Assembly: GCA_032464575.1 (NCBI GenBank)
Contig: JAWDKM010000005.1
Location: 434,001 to 498,000 of the forward strand
Direction of reading: 5' to 3'
DNA length: 64,000 nt
Source: Pontivivens sp032464575
GTDB taxonomy: Bacteria; Pseudomonadota; Alphaproteobacteria; Rhodobacterales; Rhodobacteraceae
Under the pieces are notes generated by a model, which was given only the letters and a program-made list of their open reading frames with translations, was not told the origin of the DNA and ran no database searches. Both the position numbers and the translations under genes were made by a program. Below, piece by piece: positions 7,850 to 17,004 of this stretch (position 1 is its first letter; each line of letters opens with the position of its first letter).

Positions 7850-8088
7850 GGGAGGGGATCCTTTCGCTGAGTACGTCTCAGCGTCCGGCAAAGAGGGCCC
7901 GGCTCCAAGTATTTAGAGGTCGCTCGGAGGCGCTTCGGCAGCATCTGCCGTTTTCGGATGCGCCCAAACGTGGAACTGCCTGCGATCTGGGCGAAGCGCA
8001 ACTGGAGGTAGAAGCAAGCAAGCCCGACGTGAGGTCTGGCATCCGGCGTTCAGCGTGGCTATGGGGTCCGTCCGTACCCGCGCGGTGA

Positions 8089-8697
8089 TCAGGTGATCTG
8101 CTCGATGCGAGTGAGCTCCAGTGACGGCTCCGTGGGAATGTAGTCCTCGATGATGCGGCGCATCTGCTCGAAGTCCTTGCCGTAGAAGAAGAGCGCCGTT
8201 TCCTGCGGTCCCTCCCAGTAGCCCAGCATGCTCCCCAGGCCCTCGAGCCGCCGGTTCGCCTCCGCGATGATCTCGTTCACGTCGCTGTTGGCGTAGACCT
8301 CGTCCGGCAGATCGGTGCCGTTGAGAAACATGCCGAGGCCGTCGAGCTGGCCGAAGGGATGATCGGGCCGGTCGTCGGGGAAGAGGATGCGGGAGCCCTT
8401 GGGCGCGCCGGCCTTCTCCAGCGTGGCGATCACGACGTCGAGCGCCTCGTCGGTCAGGTCGGTCAACTGGATCTCCACATCGCAAAAGGCGATGCCGTGC
8501 GGCGGCTCCATGAGCTGTGTGCCACCTCCGGTGACGGCGCCGAGGCCTTGCGCGGTCAGCACCTGATCCAGCGGATCCTCGAACTGGTCGTGGCGATCCA
8601 TCGGCTGGACCTTGGCGTTGAGCCGGGCCGTGATGATAACACCCTCCGGCGCGGCCGGCGCGTCGGGCTTTCCCCCGAAAAGTCTCTTGAAGATCAT
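8089..8697 (-). CDS. Conserved-looking protein of unknown function
   Basis: The 202-residue protein is soluble and acidic, with no signal peptide or membrane segment. Coding character is good (consistent third-position GC) and the start follows GGGAGGAGACAAATCGCC, so it is a real gene. It begins MIFKRLFGGKPDAPAAP, then a mixed alpha/beta domain with DVEIQLTDLTDEALDVVIA and GSRILFPDDRPDHPFGQLDG. No family was recognised. It is probably monocistronic: the atp operon terminator lies 90 bp upstream. The 239-bp spacer between its stop and the previous start (7850-8088) shows no other gene. Confidence 0.6.
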   Translation of the reverse strand: MIFKRLFGGKPDAPAAPEGVIITARLNAKVQPMDRHDQFEDPLDQVLTAQGLGAVTGGGTQLMEPPHGIAFCDVEIQLTDLTDEALDVVIATLEKAGAPKGSRILFPDDRPDHPFGQLDGLGMFLNGTDLPDEVYANSDVNEIIAEANRRLEGLGSMLGYWEGPQETALFFYGKDFEQMRRIIEDYIPTEPSLELTRIEQIT

Positions 8698-8789
8698 GGC
8701 GATTTGTCTCCTCCCACCGTTCGGGGGGAGACTGCGGTGCTCCGCCCGACCCGGCTAGGGCCGCGGGGCAACAGCGGGCTCAAAACGAA

Positions 8790-8814
8790 AAGGCCCGGTC
8801 GGGGACCGGGCCTT
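8790..8814 (-). terminator. Rho-independent terminator of the F0 operon
   Basis: AAGGCCCGGTC (8790-8800) and GACCGGGCCTT (8804-8814) form a perfect 11-bp stem with a GGG loop. On the minus strand it sits 22 bp after the atpF stop and is followed by TTCGTTTTG. Confidence 0.9.
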
Positions 8815-8835
8815 GATCGTGGGATGCCGCGGCGA

Positions 8836-9327
8836 TCAGTGCAGCTTGGTCGAGACCTGCCCGATGGCGTCGTCGATCAGGCCGTTGGCCCGGCTCGCAT
8901 CCATGTTCTTCGCGATCACCTCGCGCGCAGCCGCCACGGCGACGTCGACGGCGCGGTCCTTGACCTCGCGCATGGCGGAGGCCTCGGCGGACGCGATCTG
9001 GTCCTTTGCGGCCGCGAGGCGACGCTCCACCGCCTCGGCCAGATCCTCGTGGGCCTGCTTGGCCGCGGCCTGCGCGTCGTCGCGGGCCTTTGTCACGATC
9101 TCGGCCGCCTGCTGCTCGACCTCCTTCTGCTTGCGCTCGTAGGAGGCGAGGAGGGACTGTGCCTCCTCCCGCAGTTCACGGGCCTCGGCGATGTCGGAGC
9201 GGATCTTCTCCGCCCGGTCGTCGAGCATCTTGGTGATGATCGCGGGCACCCCGAAATAGAGCAGGATGCCGATGAAGACGACGAAGCCGATCGCGACGAC
9301 GATATCGGTGTTGTAGAGGAAGTCCAT
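8836..9327 (-). CDS. atpF: ATP synthase F0 subunit b
   Basis: The 163-residue protein is one half of the peripheral stalk. It has one N-terminal membrane helix (about residues 8-30, VVAIGFVVFIGILLYFGVPA) and a long charged coiled coil (35-150) that reaches F1. It is the last gene of the F0 operon, 10 bp after the b' gene, and is followed by the operon terminator. Separate b and b' genes are typical of alphaproteobacteria. F1 genes are not in the window, as expected for the separate F0 and F1 operons of this group. Confidence 0.94.
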   Translation of the reverse strand: MDFLYNTDIVVAIGFVVFIGILLYFGVPAIITKMLDDRAEKIRSDIAEARELREEAQSLLASYERKQKEVEQQAAEIVTKARDDAQAAAKQAHEDLAEAVERRLAAAKDQIASAEASAMREVKDRAVDVAVAAAREVIAKNMDASRANGLIDDAIGQVSTKLH

Positions 9328-9337
9328 CGCGCGCTCC

Positions 9338-9859
9338 TTACGACTTCACGCGGGAGGAGACTGCGGCGTCCACCGCGGCCGCGTCCGCCAGGTCCGGGGT
9401 CAGTGCCGCGACGAGGGCCTGCGCAGTCTCCTTCGCGACGCTTTCGACCGCGGCGGCGGCCTCGTCCCGGATGGCGGCGATGCGCTTCTCGCTCTCCGCC
9501 GTCTGTTCGGAGATCTCGACATCCGCGCGTGCCATGGCGGCGTCGACCTCCTTCTGCACGTCGGCCCGTGCCGCGTCGGCGATGCGGTTCGCCTCGGCCC
9601 GGGCGTCGGCCAGCGCCTTCTCGTAGGCGGTTTCGGCATCCTCGGCCTGCCTGCGGTAGTCCGCGGCACGTTCGAGGTCGTTTGCGATGGCGTCCTGCCG
9701 CTCCTCGAGCGTTGCGCCGATGCGCGGCAACGCGATGCGCGACAGAACGAAGTAGATCGCGACGAGCGCGATCAGCAGCCAGAAGATCTGGTTGGGAAAG
9801 GTCTCGATGGCGAGCTGCGGCATCCCCGATGCTTCAGCGCCTTCGGTTGGGGTCGCCAT
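9338..9859 (-). CDS. atpX: ATP synthase F0 subunit b'
   Basis: The 173-residue b' subunit has an Ala/Gly-rich N-terminal extension, one membrane helix (about residues 25-45, IFWLLIALVAIYFVLSRIAL) and a coiled coil rich in Ala, Glu and Arg (50-150). It pairs with subunit b as a heterodimeric stator. It follows atpE and precedes atpF in the same direction, the usual Rhodobacterales order. The initial MATPTEGAEASGMPQLAIETF may be longer than the true start; a second Met at residue 13 is possible. Confidence 0.92.
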   Translation of the reverse strand: MATPTEGAEASGMPQLAIETFPNQIFWLLIALVAIYFVLSRIALPRIGATLEERQDAIANDLERAADYRRQAEDAETAYEKALADARAEANRIADAARADVQKEVDAAMARADVEISEQTAESEKRIAAIRDEAAAAVESVAKETAQALVAALTPDLADAAAVDAAVSSRVKS

Positions 9860-9961
9860 GGCTGGGTCTCCGATCCGCGGCTGATGGGCCCGGCGGGGGC
9901 CCTGGAATTCGTCAGATCAGCCGCGCCCCCGGGTGGGGGAGCGCGGCGGGGTCGTGTCGCC

Positions 9962-10198
9962 TCAGACGGCGAACATCAGCAGCAGTGCGACGAGGAAGGA
10001 GAAGATCCCCAGCGCCTCGGCGAATGCGATGCCGATGAAGAGCGTGGCGGTCTGCTCGCCCGCGGCCGCCGGATTGCGCAGGGCACCGGCGAGGAAGTTG
10101 CCGGCCACGTTGCCGACGCCGAGTGCGGCGAGGCCCGAGCCCAGTGCCGCGAGGCCCACGCCGATGTACTGGCCCAGCTGTCCGATATCGCCTTCCAT
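9962..10198 (-). CDS. atpE: ATP synthase F0 subunit c
   Basis: The 78-residue proteolipid forms the c-ring. It shows two membrane helices joined by the polar loop RNP (residues 41-43), and the proton-binding carboxylate is Glu61 in the second helix (FAEALGIFSF). The ATG at 10198 follows AAAGGAGCATACAC. Longer frames running to 10294 are not supported by a ribosome site and would exceed family length. The spacer of 102 bp before atpX is larger than elsewhere in the operon, which suits the need for excess subunit c. Confidence 0.95.
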   Translation of the reverse strand: MEGDIGQLGQYIGVGLAALGSGLAALGVGNVAGNFLAGALRNPAAAGEQTATLFIGIAFAEALGIFSFLVALLLMFAV

Positions 10199-10254
10199 GT
10201 GTATGCTCCTTTGGGTTGGCGTAAGAGTGGAATTCGGTGGTGAGGTCCGGGCCG

Positions 10255-11019
10255 TCAGTGGCCCGGATGCAGCGCGTCCTTGAGGTAGACGCACGTGAGA
10301 ATGGTGAAGACGTAGGCCTGGATGACGGCCACCAGCACCTCCAGCGCGTAGATCGCGGTGACGCCGAGGATCGGCACGATCGCACCGATGCCCATTGCAC
10401 CCGCGAAGCCCGCGAACACCTTCAGGACCGCGTGGCCCGCCATCAGGTTGGCGCCCAGACGGATCGAGTGGCTGACCGGCCGCACGAAGTAGGAGATGAG
10501 CTCGATGACCGCGAGGACCGGGCGCAGCGCCAGCGGCGCGTCCTCGGCCCAGAAGAGCTTGAGGAACTTCGTCCCGTTGATGACGAAGCCCAGGATCGTC
10601 ACGCCGAGGAAGACGAAGAGTGCGAGCACCACCGTCACCGCGAAGTGCGAGGTGACAGAGAAGCTCGTCGGGATCAGCGCCAGCAGGTTGGCGAACAGGA
10701 TGAAGGTGAAGAGCGTCATGACATAGGGGAAGTACTTCACCGAATCCTTGCCCGCGACGTCCTCCATCATCTTGTAGATGAAGCCGTAGACCAGCTCACC
10801 CACGGATTGCAGCCGCGTCGGCACCATCGCCCGGCCCCGGCTGCCCATCACGAAGAGCAGCACGATGGAGATCACGGTGATCGCCAGCCACAGGGTCTGG
10901 TTGGTGATCATCAGCAGATCGCCCCAGCCTTCCGGCCCGCCCTCGCTGAAAAAGCCGGAGACGACGAACTGATCCATGGGTTTGATGACGAAGCCGCCGT
11001 CTTCGGGAACACCTGCCAC
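10255..11019 (-). CDS. atpB: ATP synthase F0 subunit a
   Basis: The 254-residue membrane protein forms the proton half-channels. It has five or six hydrophobic helices; the essential arginine lies in the segment SHSIRLGANLMAGHAVLKV and the last helix reads YALEVLVAVIQAYVFTILTC, both family hallmarks. It follows atpI by 16 bp and precedes atpE by 56 bp on the same strand. Confidence 0.95.
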   Translation of the reverse strand: MAGVPEDGGFVIKPMDQFVVSGFFSEGGPEGWGDLLMITNQTLWLAITVISIVLLFVMGSRGRAMVPTRLQSVGELVYGFIYKMMEDVAGKDSVKYFPYVMTLFTFILFANLLALIPTSFSVTSHFAVTVVLALFVFLGVTILGFVINGTKFLKLFWAEDAPLALRPVLAVIELISYFVRPVSHSIRLGANLMAGHAVLKVFAGFAGAMGIGAIVPILGVTAIYALEVLVAVIQAYVFTILTCVYLKDALHPGH

Positions 11020-11035
11020 GTATTGGCCCTTTCTG

Positions 11036-11380
11036 TCAGCCGCCGGACGGCGGGTCTTCGACCGCGGACGCGGCCTCCTGGTCCTTGCGCTCGGCCTGAC
11101 GCTGCTGCACCCGCTTGGCGGTCCGCATCATCGTCTGGATCCCGGCCGCAAAGCCGAGAAGGCCGAAGATGGCGAGGAAGATCGGGAGCGTGCCGAACAG
11201 CCAGTCGAGCCCCCAGCCTATGGAAAGGCCGATCATCATCCCGGCGACGAGCTCGATCACCATCTGCCAGGCGAGGTTCGCCTGATGGTACTTGCTCTCC
11301 GCCGTCTCGGCGGGTTCGTGGGCCGCTTTCGCCGCCGCGATCCGCCTGTCGAGCTCGTCCAGCCTGTTCCGGTCGTTCAT
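11036..11380 (-). CDS. atpI: ATP synthase accessory protein AtpI
   Basis: The 114-residue protein has two membrane helices (about residues 40-58 and 63-84) with GMMIGLSIGWGLDWLFGT typical of AtpI/AtpQ, flanked by polar ends. AtpI is an assembly factor for the c-ring. It is the first gene of the F0 operon; the 205 bp upstream (11381-11585) hold the operon promoter and the ArsR operator on the other side. Confidence 0.88.
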   Translation of the reverse strand: MNDRNRLDELDRRIAAAKAAHEPAETAESKYHQANLAWQMVIELVAGMMIGLSIGWGLDWLFGTLPIFLAIFGLLGFAAGIQTMMRTAKRVQQRQAERKDQEAASAVEDPPSGG

Positions 11381-11537
11381 CCCGGCCCCTTGCCGAATTT
11401 GCGCGGACCATAGGCAGCGTCAAGGGGCAAGTCAACAGGTCCATAGGGGCGGCTACGTCAGCAAAATCAAGGGGTTGGCGAGGGCCGCAAAACCGCCGCG
11501 GCGGGCGGGAGGCGCGAGGATGCTCCAAACGTCATCT

Positions 11538-11553
11538 TCAACCAATCGGTTGA
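11538..11553. promoter_or_regulatory. Palindromic operator before arsR-type gene
   Basis: TCAACCAATCGGTTGA is a 16-bp near-perfect inverted repeat (TCAACC/GGTTGA) lying 32 bp before the ArsR start codon. Such sites are the usual DNA targets of this ArsR subgroup. It also lies 158 bp upstream of atpI on the opposite strand. Confidence 0.65.
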
Positions 11554-11585
11554 TGATTCATCCGCAGCCTGTACGGTCTGCCTCT

Positions 11586-11909
11586 ATGACCGCCCGCCAG
11601 AACGATCTCGACGCGATCTTCGCCGCCCTCGCGGACCGGACCCGCCGCGCCATCCTCACCCGGCTGCTCGAAGGCGACCTGCCGGTCGGCCAGCTCGCCG
11701 AACCGTTCGACCTGACGCTCGCCGGGGTCTCGAAACACCTCCAGATCCTGACCCGCGCGGGCCTCGTGACGACGGAGAAACGCGGGCGGGAAAAGTGGTG
11801 CGCCCTCAACCCGGACGCGGTCGCCGCCGCCGCCCAGTGGATCGAAGCCTTCGGCGCGTGGGAAGCGGCCGACCTGGAAGCCGCCCTCGCCCCGTACATC
11901 GACCCCTGA
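11586..11909 (+). CDS. ArsR family winged-helix transcriptional regulator
   Basis: The 107-residue protein is a single winged-helix domain: DAIFAALADRTRRAILTRLL, then GQLAEPFDLTLAGVSKHLQI (recognition helix) and the wing with EKRGREKW. It lacks the metal-binding cysteines of ArsR/SmtB, so it belongs to the subgroup usually paired with an SRPBCC (AHSA1) gene. No such partner follows here; smc is convergent. Start chosen at the ATG before TARQND; an ATG at 11553 overlaps the operator. Autoregulation through the palindrome at 11538 is likely. Confidence 0.85.
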   Translation: MTARQNDLDAIFAALADRTRRAILTRLLEGDLPVGQLAEPFDLTLAGVSKHLQILTRAGLVTTEKRGREKWCALNPDAVAAAAQWIEAFGAWEAADLEAALAPYIDP

Positions 11910-11963
11910 GCTTCCAGCTTGCGGCAAATATCCCCGCCGGCAGGCGGAACCGTGCCTGTAGCC

Positions 11964-12029
11964 TGTCATCCTCCGGCTCGACCGGAGGATCTCGTCATCA
12001 GGAGATGCCCGGGGCAAGCCCGGGCATGA
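11964..12029. repeat. Tandem GTCATCC/GCCCGGGC palindromes
   Basis: The spacer between the convergent arsR-type gene and smc contains CATCCTCCGG...CCGGAGGATC and then ATGCCCGGGGCAAGCCCGGG. Both belong to the dispersed GTCATCC-type family seen at 3259 and 3381. They could also terminate transcription from either side. Confidence 0.5.
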
Positions 12030-12038
12030 CCGCTCCGC

Positions 12039-15000
12039 TCAGCCCACCAGTTCCTCGGCCTTGCGCAGGTCGACCGAGACGAGCTGGCTCACGCCCTGCT
12101 CGGCCATCGTGACGCCGAAGAGCCGGTCCATCCGCGCCATCGTCACTGCGTGGTGGGTGATGATGAGGAAGCGGGTCGAGGTCTGCCGCGTCATCTCGTC
12201 GAGCAGGTCGCAGAACCGCGTCACGTTTGCATCATCGAGCGGCGCGTCCACCTCGTCGAGCACGCAGATCGGCGAGGGGTTGGCGAGGAACACGGCGAAG
12301 ATCAGCGAGAGTGCGGTCAGCGTCTGCTCCCCGCCCGAGAGCAGCGAGAGGGTGGAGAGCTTCTTGCCAGGGGGCTGGCACATGATTTCCAGCCCCGCCT
12401 CCAGAGGATCGTCGCTCTCGACCAGTTCCAGGTTCGCCTCACCGCCGCCGAAGAGGTGGGTGAAGAGCTTGGCGAAGTTCTCGTTCACCGTGTCGAAGGC
12501 GGCGAGCAGGCGCTCGCGGCCCTCCTTGTTGAGGTTGGCGATGCCGGTGCGCAGCTTCTCGCAGGCGGCGTCCAGATCCTCTTTCTCGGCGGCGAGCTGC
12601 TCGTGCTCCTCGCGGACCTCCTTACTGTCCTCCTCGGCGCGCAGGTTGACGGCGCCCAAGGAGTCCCGCTGTCGGCGCAGGCGCGCGATGTCGGTCTCGA
12701 TCATCTCGGCGGGCGGCATCCTGTCCGGGTCCGCCTCGAGGATTTCGAGGAGCTTCTCCGGCGCGACGTTCATCTCCTCGCGGATGCGCTCGGCGGCGGT
12801 CCCAACGGCCTGCTCGGCGGCCTCTTGAACGGCCTCGGCCCGGGCACGCGCTTCCCGTGCCTCCGACGCCGCCCGCTCCGCATCCCGCTCGGCCTGCTCG
12901 GCGGCGCGGGCGGCGGTTTCTGCCTCGGCCAGCGCATCGGCGGCGGTCTTGCGACGGGCTTCGGCGCGTTCCAGCTCGCGGGCCAGTTCACCGCGTTTCT
13001 CGGCGATCTCCTCGGGCTGCGAACGGGCGGAGGCGAGCTCCGCCTCCTGCTTCTCCGCGCGGGATTGCAGGTCGGCGATGCGCTTCTCCGCGGTGTCGAG
13101 CCGGTGGCGCCAGCCGCTGAGCTCCTTGGTCAGCTCCTGCATCCGTTTGGTGCGGGCGTCGCCCTCGCGCCGGATCTCGTCGGACTTGGAGCGGGCGGCG
13201 AGCATGGCGGCGCGGGCTTCGGAGACGGTGCCCTTCTGGGCCTCGACCCCGGCGCGGGTGGCGTCGAGATCGTCGAGCTCCGCGATGGCGGCCTGCGCTT
13301 CGGTCAGCGCGCCCTCGGCCTCTCCGACCTCCTCACCGCGGCGGGTGAGCGCGAGTTTCAGTGTCTCGGCCCGACCTTCGAGCATCGAGCGGTCGGCCTC
13401 GGCGCGGTTGAGCGCGCGCACAGCACCCGACAGGGCCTCGTCGGCGCCTTTGCGCGCAGTGCGCGCCGCGCGGTCGGCGTCGGTGGCGGCGTTCAGCGCT
13501 TGGCGCGCGGCCTCGTGCGCTTCGGTCGTCTCGCGCGCCGCGCGCTCGGCCGTGTCCAGCGCCTCACTCAACTCGTCGAGCCGGTTCTTCTGTTGCAGGC
13601 GCAGGGCCGTCGCCGACGGCGCATCCTCCGCGGACACCCGAAACCCGTCCCAGCGCCAGAGATCGCCCTCCTTCGAGACCAGCCGCTGACCGGGGCGGAG
13701 CGCGTCCTGCAGGGTGTTCCCCTCCCCGCGCGCCACGAGCCCAACGGCCTGCAACCGCCGCGCGAGCGCGTCGGGACCCGCCACGTGGTCGGCCAGACGC
13801 GCGGCGCCGCCGGGCAGGTCCGCGGCGTCGGGATAGGCATCGAGCACCGCCCAGCCGGAGCCGTCCGTCGCCAGCGGCGCTTTCAGGTCGTCTCCCAGCG
13901 CCGCCCCCAGCGCCGCCTCGTAGCCCGGTGCCGCGCGCACCTGTTCGAGGAGCTGGTCGCCGGACCCTGCATCACGGGCCAACAGCCGGGTCAGCGCGTC
14001 GACCTCGGCCCGGAGCGCCTTCGCCTCGCCTGCCGCGGCGGAGGCAGCGGCGCGGGCCTCAGCCTCCGCACCCTGTGCCTGCGTCCGCTCGGTTTCGGCC
14101 CGTGCAAGCGCCGCTTCGGCGGCATCGGCAGCGGTCTGGGCATCGGCCTGCGCAGTCGTCGCGGCCTCCAGCCGATCACCCGTTTGGCCGAGATCGCGCT
14201 CCACCGTCTCCGCCGCCTCTCGGGCCTGTTCGAGCTCTCGGTTCAGCTTGGCGAGCACTTGCTGCGCCTCGTCCAGACGCCGCTGGGTCGCCTGATGGCG
14301 GGCGGCGAGGCGGGCGGCGTCCTCGCTGAGGCGATCCAGCGTCGCCTCCTCACCCTGCAGTGCAGTCGCCGCCTCGGTCGCCGCCTTCTGCGCGGCCTCC
14401 AATGCGTCCGCGTGCCCGGCATGGGCCTGTTTCAGGGCAGACTGCTCCCAGTCGAGCCGGTCGATGGTCTCGCCCGCATCCTTGTTGAGCTGACCCTCGC
14501 GGTCCATGTCGCTGCGGAGTTGCGCGATCGTCTGCTCCATCCGCTCGATGGCGCGGCGGGCGCGGTGCTCGCGGTCCTTCAGCGTGTCGCGCTCGACGGT
14601 AAGGCGCTGCAGGACGGCGCCCGCGACGGCCTCCTCCTCCCGCTTCGGGGGGAGCGCGTCGGCGGCCTCCTGCCGGGCGGTGGCGCGGCGGGTGGCCTCG
14701 CCCTGCGCCCCGGCGGCGGCCTTCACGGCGTCGGTCAACGCGGCCTCGGCCTCGGCCCGCGCCGCGTCCGCCTCGCGCCAGCGGCGGTAGAGGAGCAGCG
14801 CCTCGGCCTGCCGCAGCTCCGCGGCGATCTCGCGGTAGCGGGCGGCCTGCCGGGCCTGCCGCGCGAGGGAGGCGAGCTGGCTGTCGAGCTGGGCGAGCAC
14901 GTCCTCCACCCGCTCCAGGTTCGCCGCCGTCCCCTTCAGCTTCAGTTCCGCCTCGTGCCGCCGCTGGTAGAGGCCGGAGATCCCGGCGGCCTCCTCCAGG

Positions 15001-15488
15001 ATCCGCCGCCGCGCCTTGGGCTTCGCGTTGATCAGCTCGGAGATCTGGCCCTGCCGGACCAGCGCGGGGCTGTGCGAGCCGGTGGAGGCGTCGGCGAAGA
15101 GCATCTGCACGTCGCGCGCGCGGGCATCCTTGCCGTTGGTCTTGAAGGCGGAACCGGCGTCGCGCGTGATCCGGCGCACGATCTCCAGCCGGTCCTGATC
15201 GTTGAAGGTGGCGGGCGCCAGCCGTTCGGTGTTGTCGAGGGTCAGCGTGACCTCGGCATAGTTGCGCGGCGGGCGGGAGGAGGCGCCGGCGAAGATCACG
15301 TCCTCCATCCCCGCGCCGCGCATGGCGGTCGGGCGGTTCTCCCCCATCACCCAGCGCAGCGCCTCGAGCAGGTTGGACTTGCCACAGCCGTTCGGCCCGA
15401 CGACGCCGGTCAGGCCGTCGGCGATGACGAGCTCCGTCGGATCGACGAAGCTCTTGAAGCCCAGAAGTCTCAGCTTGGTGAACTGCAC
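12039..15488 (-). CDS. smc: Chromosome segregation protein SMC
   Basis: The 1149-residue ATPase organises and segregates the chromosome as part of the SMC-ScpAB complex. It has the Walker A loop GPNGCGKSN (about residues 31-39), a long coiled coil, a hinge near 500-640, the return coil, the signature LSGGEQTLTALSL and Walker B PICVLDEVDAPLDD near the C-terminus. The reading frame is open further upstream, but the GTG at 15488 gives V(M)QFTKLRLLGFKSF, exactly the family N-terminus. Repetitive Ala/Glu/Arg codons produce long spurious frames on the opposite strand. Confidence 0.96.
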   Translation of the reverse strand: MQFTKLRLLGFKSFVDPTELVIADGLTGVVGPNGCGKSNLLEALRWVMGENRPTAMRGAGMEDVIFAGASSRPPRNYAEVTLTLDNTERLAPATFNDQDRLEIVRRITRDAGSAFKTNGKDARARDVQMLFADASTGSHSPALVRQGQISELINAKPKARRRILEEAAGISGLYQRRHEAELKLKGTAANLERVEDVLAQLDSQLASLARQARQAARYREIAAELRQAEALLLYRRWREADAARAEAEAALTDAVKAAAGAQGEATRRATARQEAADALPPKREEEAVAGAVLQRLTVERDTLKDREHRARRAIERMEQTIAQLRSDMDREGQLNKDAGETIDRLDWEQSALKQAHAGHADALEAAQKAATEAATALQGEEATLDRLSEDAARLAARHQATQRRLDEAQQVLAKLNRELEQAREAAETVERDLGQTGDRLEAATTAQADAQTAADAAEAALARAETERTQAQGAEAEARAAASAAAGEAKALRAEVDALTRLLARDAGSGDQLLEQVRAAPGYEAALGAALGDDLKAPLATDGSGWAVLDAYPDAADLPGGAARLADHVAGPDALARRLQAVGLVARGEGNTLQDALRPGQRLVSKEGDLWRWDGFRVSAEDAPSATALRLQQKNRLDELSEALDTAERAARETTEAHEAARQALNAATDADRAARTARKGADEALSGAVRALNRAEADRSMLEGRAETLKLALTRRGEEVGEAEGALTEAQAAIAELDDLDATRAGVEAQKGTVSEARAAMLAARSKSDEIRREGDARTKRMQELTKELSGWRHRLDTAEKRIADLQSRAEKQEAELASARSQPEEIAEKRGELARELERAEARRKTAADALAEAETAARAAEQAERDAERAASEAREARARAEAVQEAAEQAVGTAAERIREEMNVAPEKLLEILEADPDRMPPAEMIETDIARLRRQRDSLGAVNLRAEEDSKEVREEHEQLAAEKEDLDAACEKLRTGIANLNKEGRERLLAAFDTVNENFAKLFTHLFGGGEANLELVESDDPLEAGLEIMCQPPGKKLSTLSLLSGGEQTLTALSLIFAVFLANPSPICVLDEVDAPLDDANVTRFCDLLDEMTRQTSTRFLIITHHAVTMARMDRLFGVTMAEQGVSQLVSVDLRKAEELVG

Positions 15489-15673
15489 GCGGTCTCTGCC
15501 ACTCGATTCTTGCCTAGGGTCATGCTCCGTGTGCGGCAGCGGAGAGTCAAGTTGACGCACGCCAGATAAGGCGGACGGCACGTGGCGAGACACAAGATGT
15601 TGGGCGCGTCAGGCTGGCATTCGCCGGGCGCCGCATTCGCGCTATCACGCTGGGAAACCAACGGGAGCATCGC

Positions 15674-16240
15674 ATGTCCGACATCCACCTCGCGGGTCTT
15701 TCCGGCTCGCTGCGCAAGAACTCCTCCAACACCATGCTGATGAACGAGGCGGCGCGGCTGTTCGCCCCGGCACGCTTCACGCAGGGCGACATGAACCTGC
15801 CGCTGCTGAACGAGGACCTGAACGAAGGCGACGGGCCGGAGGCGGCGCGGCGCCTCGCCGAGGTGATCCGGAGTGCCGATGCGCTGATCATCGCGACGCC
15901 GGAGTACAACAAGATGATCCCGGGTGTGGTGAAGAACGCGCTGGACTGGATGAGTATCCTGAAGGGCGGCAATCCTCTGATCGGCAAGCCGGTGGCCATC
16001 ATGTCGTCGGCCGCGGGCAAGGCGGGGGGCGAGCGGTCGCAATACAGCCTGCGGCTGGCGCTGGTGCCGCACCAGGCGCGCGTCGTGCTGGCGCCGGAGG
16101 TCACGATCGCCGGGGCGAACGATGCGTTCGACGAGGACGGGCGACTGAAGGATCCGAAGAGCACGGAGTTCCTCGGCAAGCTCATGAATGCGCTGAAGGG
16201 CGAGATGGCGTTGCTGGCGCGCGAGACGGCGCCGGCCTGA
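15674..16240 (+). CDS. NADPH-dependent FMN reductase family protein
   Basis: The 188-residue flavoprotein has the FMN phosphate loop GSLRKNSSNTML (residues 10-21) and the flavin-side motif TPEYNKMIPGVVKNALDW, both diagnostic of the NAD(P)H-dependent FMN reductase/azoreductase-like family. It probably reduces flavin or quinones in the cytoplasm. The start at 15674 follows ACGGGAGCATCGC. It is divergent from smc and convergent with the Lrp-type gene. Confidence 0.9.
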   Translation: MSDIHLAGLSGSLRKNSSNTMLMNEAARLFAPARFTQGDMNLPLLNEDLNEGDGPEAARRLAEVIRSADALIIATPEYNKMIPGVVKNALDWMSILKGGNPLIGKPVAIMSSAAGKAGGERSQYSLRLALVPHQARVVLAPEVTIAGANDAFDEDGRLKDPKSTEFLGKLMNALKGEMALLARETAPA

Positions 16241-16345
16241 GCGATGAGGGCAGCTCTCGACCCGGGGTGGGCGCTTTCCGACGATCCCGTCGAGGACGAT
16301 CTTCGCAGGTTTCCCGTCGGCAGAACCGCTTCATATGGAGTAAAA

Positions 16346-16397
16346 GCGCCCTCCCGTGGGGAGGATCGGGCGCTGCCCGGCCCGTCGGCCGGGCGGG
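16346..16397. repeat. GC-rich dispersed palindromic repeat, copy 2
   Basis: This copy reads GCGCCCTCCC...GGATCGGGCGC, then GCCCGGCCCGTCGGCCGGGC, and matches 68-117 nearly base for base. It lies between two convergent genes and is preceded by AAAA, so on the minus strand it could terminate the Lrp-type gene. Confidence 0.65.
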
Positions 16398-16406
16398 ACG
16401 GACGAG

Positions 16407-16871
16407 CTAGGGGCTCACCGGCGCGTCCGCCTTCAGCCGAGCCATGACGATCTGGCTCTGCACCCGTGCGACCGCAGGATGGGGCAGCAGCACGTTCTGC
16501 ACGAGGTCGTTGAGGGCCGCGAGATCGGTGCAAAAGGCGCGCAGCATGTAATCCGCCTCGCCCGTCAGGGTCCAGACGCCGACCACGGCCTCGGTCCGGG
16601 CCATGAGGCGCACGAAGTCCTCGGCGTTCTCACGGCTGTGGGCGGCCATGGTGATCTGGATGAACGCCTCCACCGCGGCCCCGATGCGCGCGGCGTTCAC
16701 CGTGGCGCGATAACCGGTGATGTAGCCCGCCTCCTCCAGCCGCTGTTTGCGCCGGGCGACCTGCGAGGCGGAGAGGTGCACCCGCTCCGACAGATCCGCC
16801 GCGGTAAGGCGGGCGTCGCGTTGAAGGAGAGCGAGCAGTTTGTGGTCGGTCGCGTCGAGGCGGTCGGGCAT
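16407..16871 (-). CDS. Lrp/AsnC family transcriptional regulator
   Basis: The 154-residue protein has an N-terminal helix-turn-helix (ALLQRDARLTAADLSERVHL, then SASQVARRKQRLEEAGYI) and a C-terminal RAM domain (residues 65-145) that binds small molecules, usually amino acids. It is divergent from hppD, 133 bp apart, so it is a natural candidate for control of tyrosine/phenylalanine breakdown; that link is inferred. Start chosen at MPDRLDATD, the usual beginning; no strong ribosome site is visible. Confidence 0.9.
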   Translation of the reverse strand: MPDRLDATDHKLLALLQRDARLTAADLSERVHLSASQVARRKQRLEEAGYITGYRATVNAARIGAAVEAFIQITMAAHSRENAEDFVRLMARTEAVVGVWTLTGEADYMLRAFCTDLAALNDLVQNVLLPHPAVARVQSQIVMARLKADAPVSP

Positions 16872-17004
16872 GATGAAATCTCGCGCTGGCAGCCCTTGAG
16901 ATGCCGAAAACTCGCATGATGGCGCCGGACAGTCCACCAGAATGCGCAGATGTCGCTCCTGCGCGCCCCTATCTTTCAGTCAAAGCATCCAACAGGAGGA
17001 TTCC

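Noticed and set aside
12150..15569. Very long plus-strand frame opposite smc.
   Set aside because: Antisense artefact of the Ala/Glu/Arg-rich coiled coil; the smc frame has all SMC motifs.
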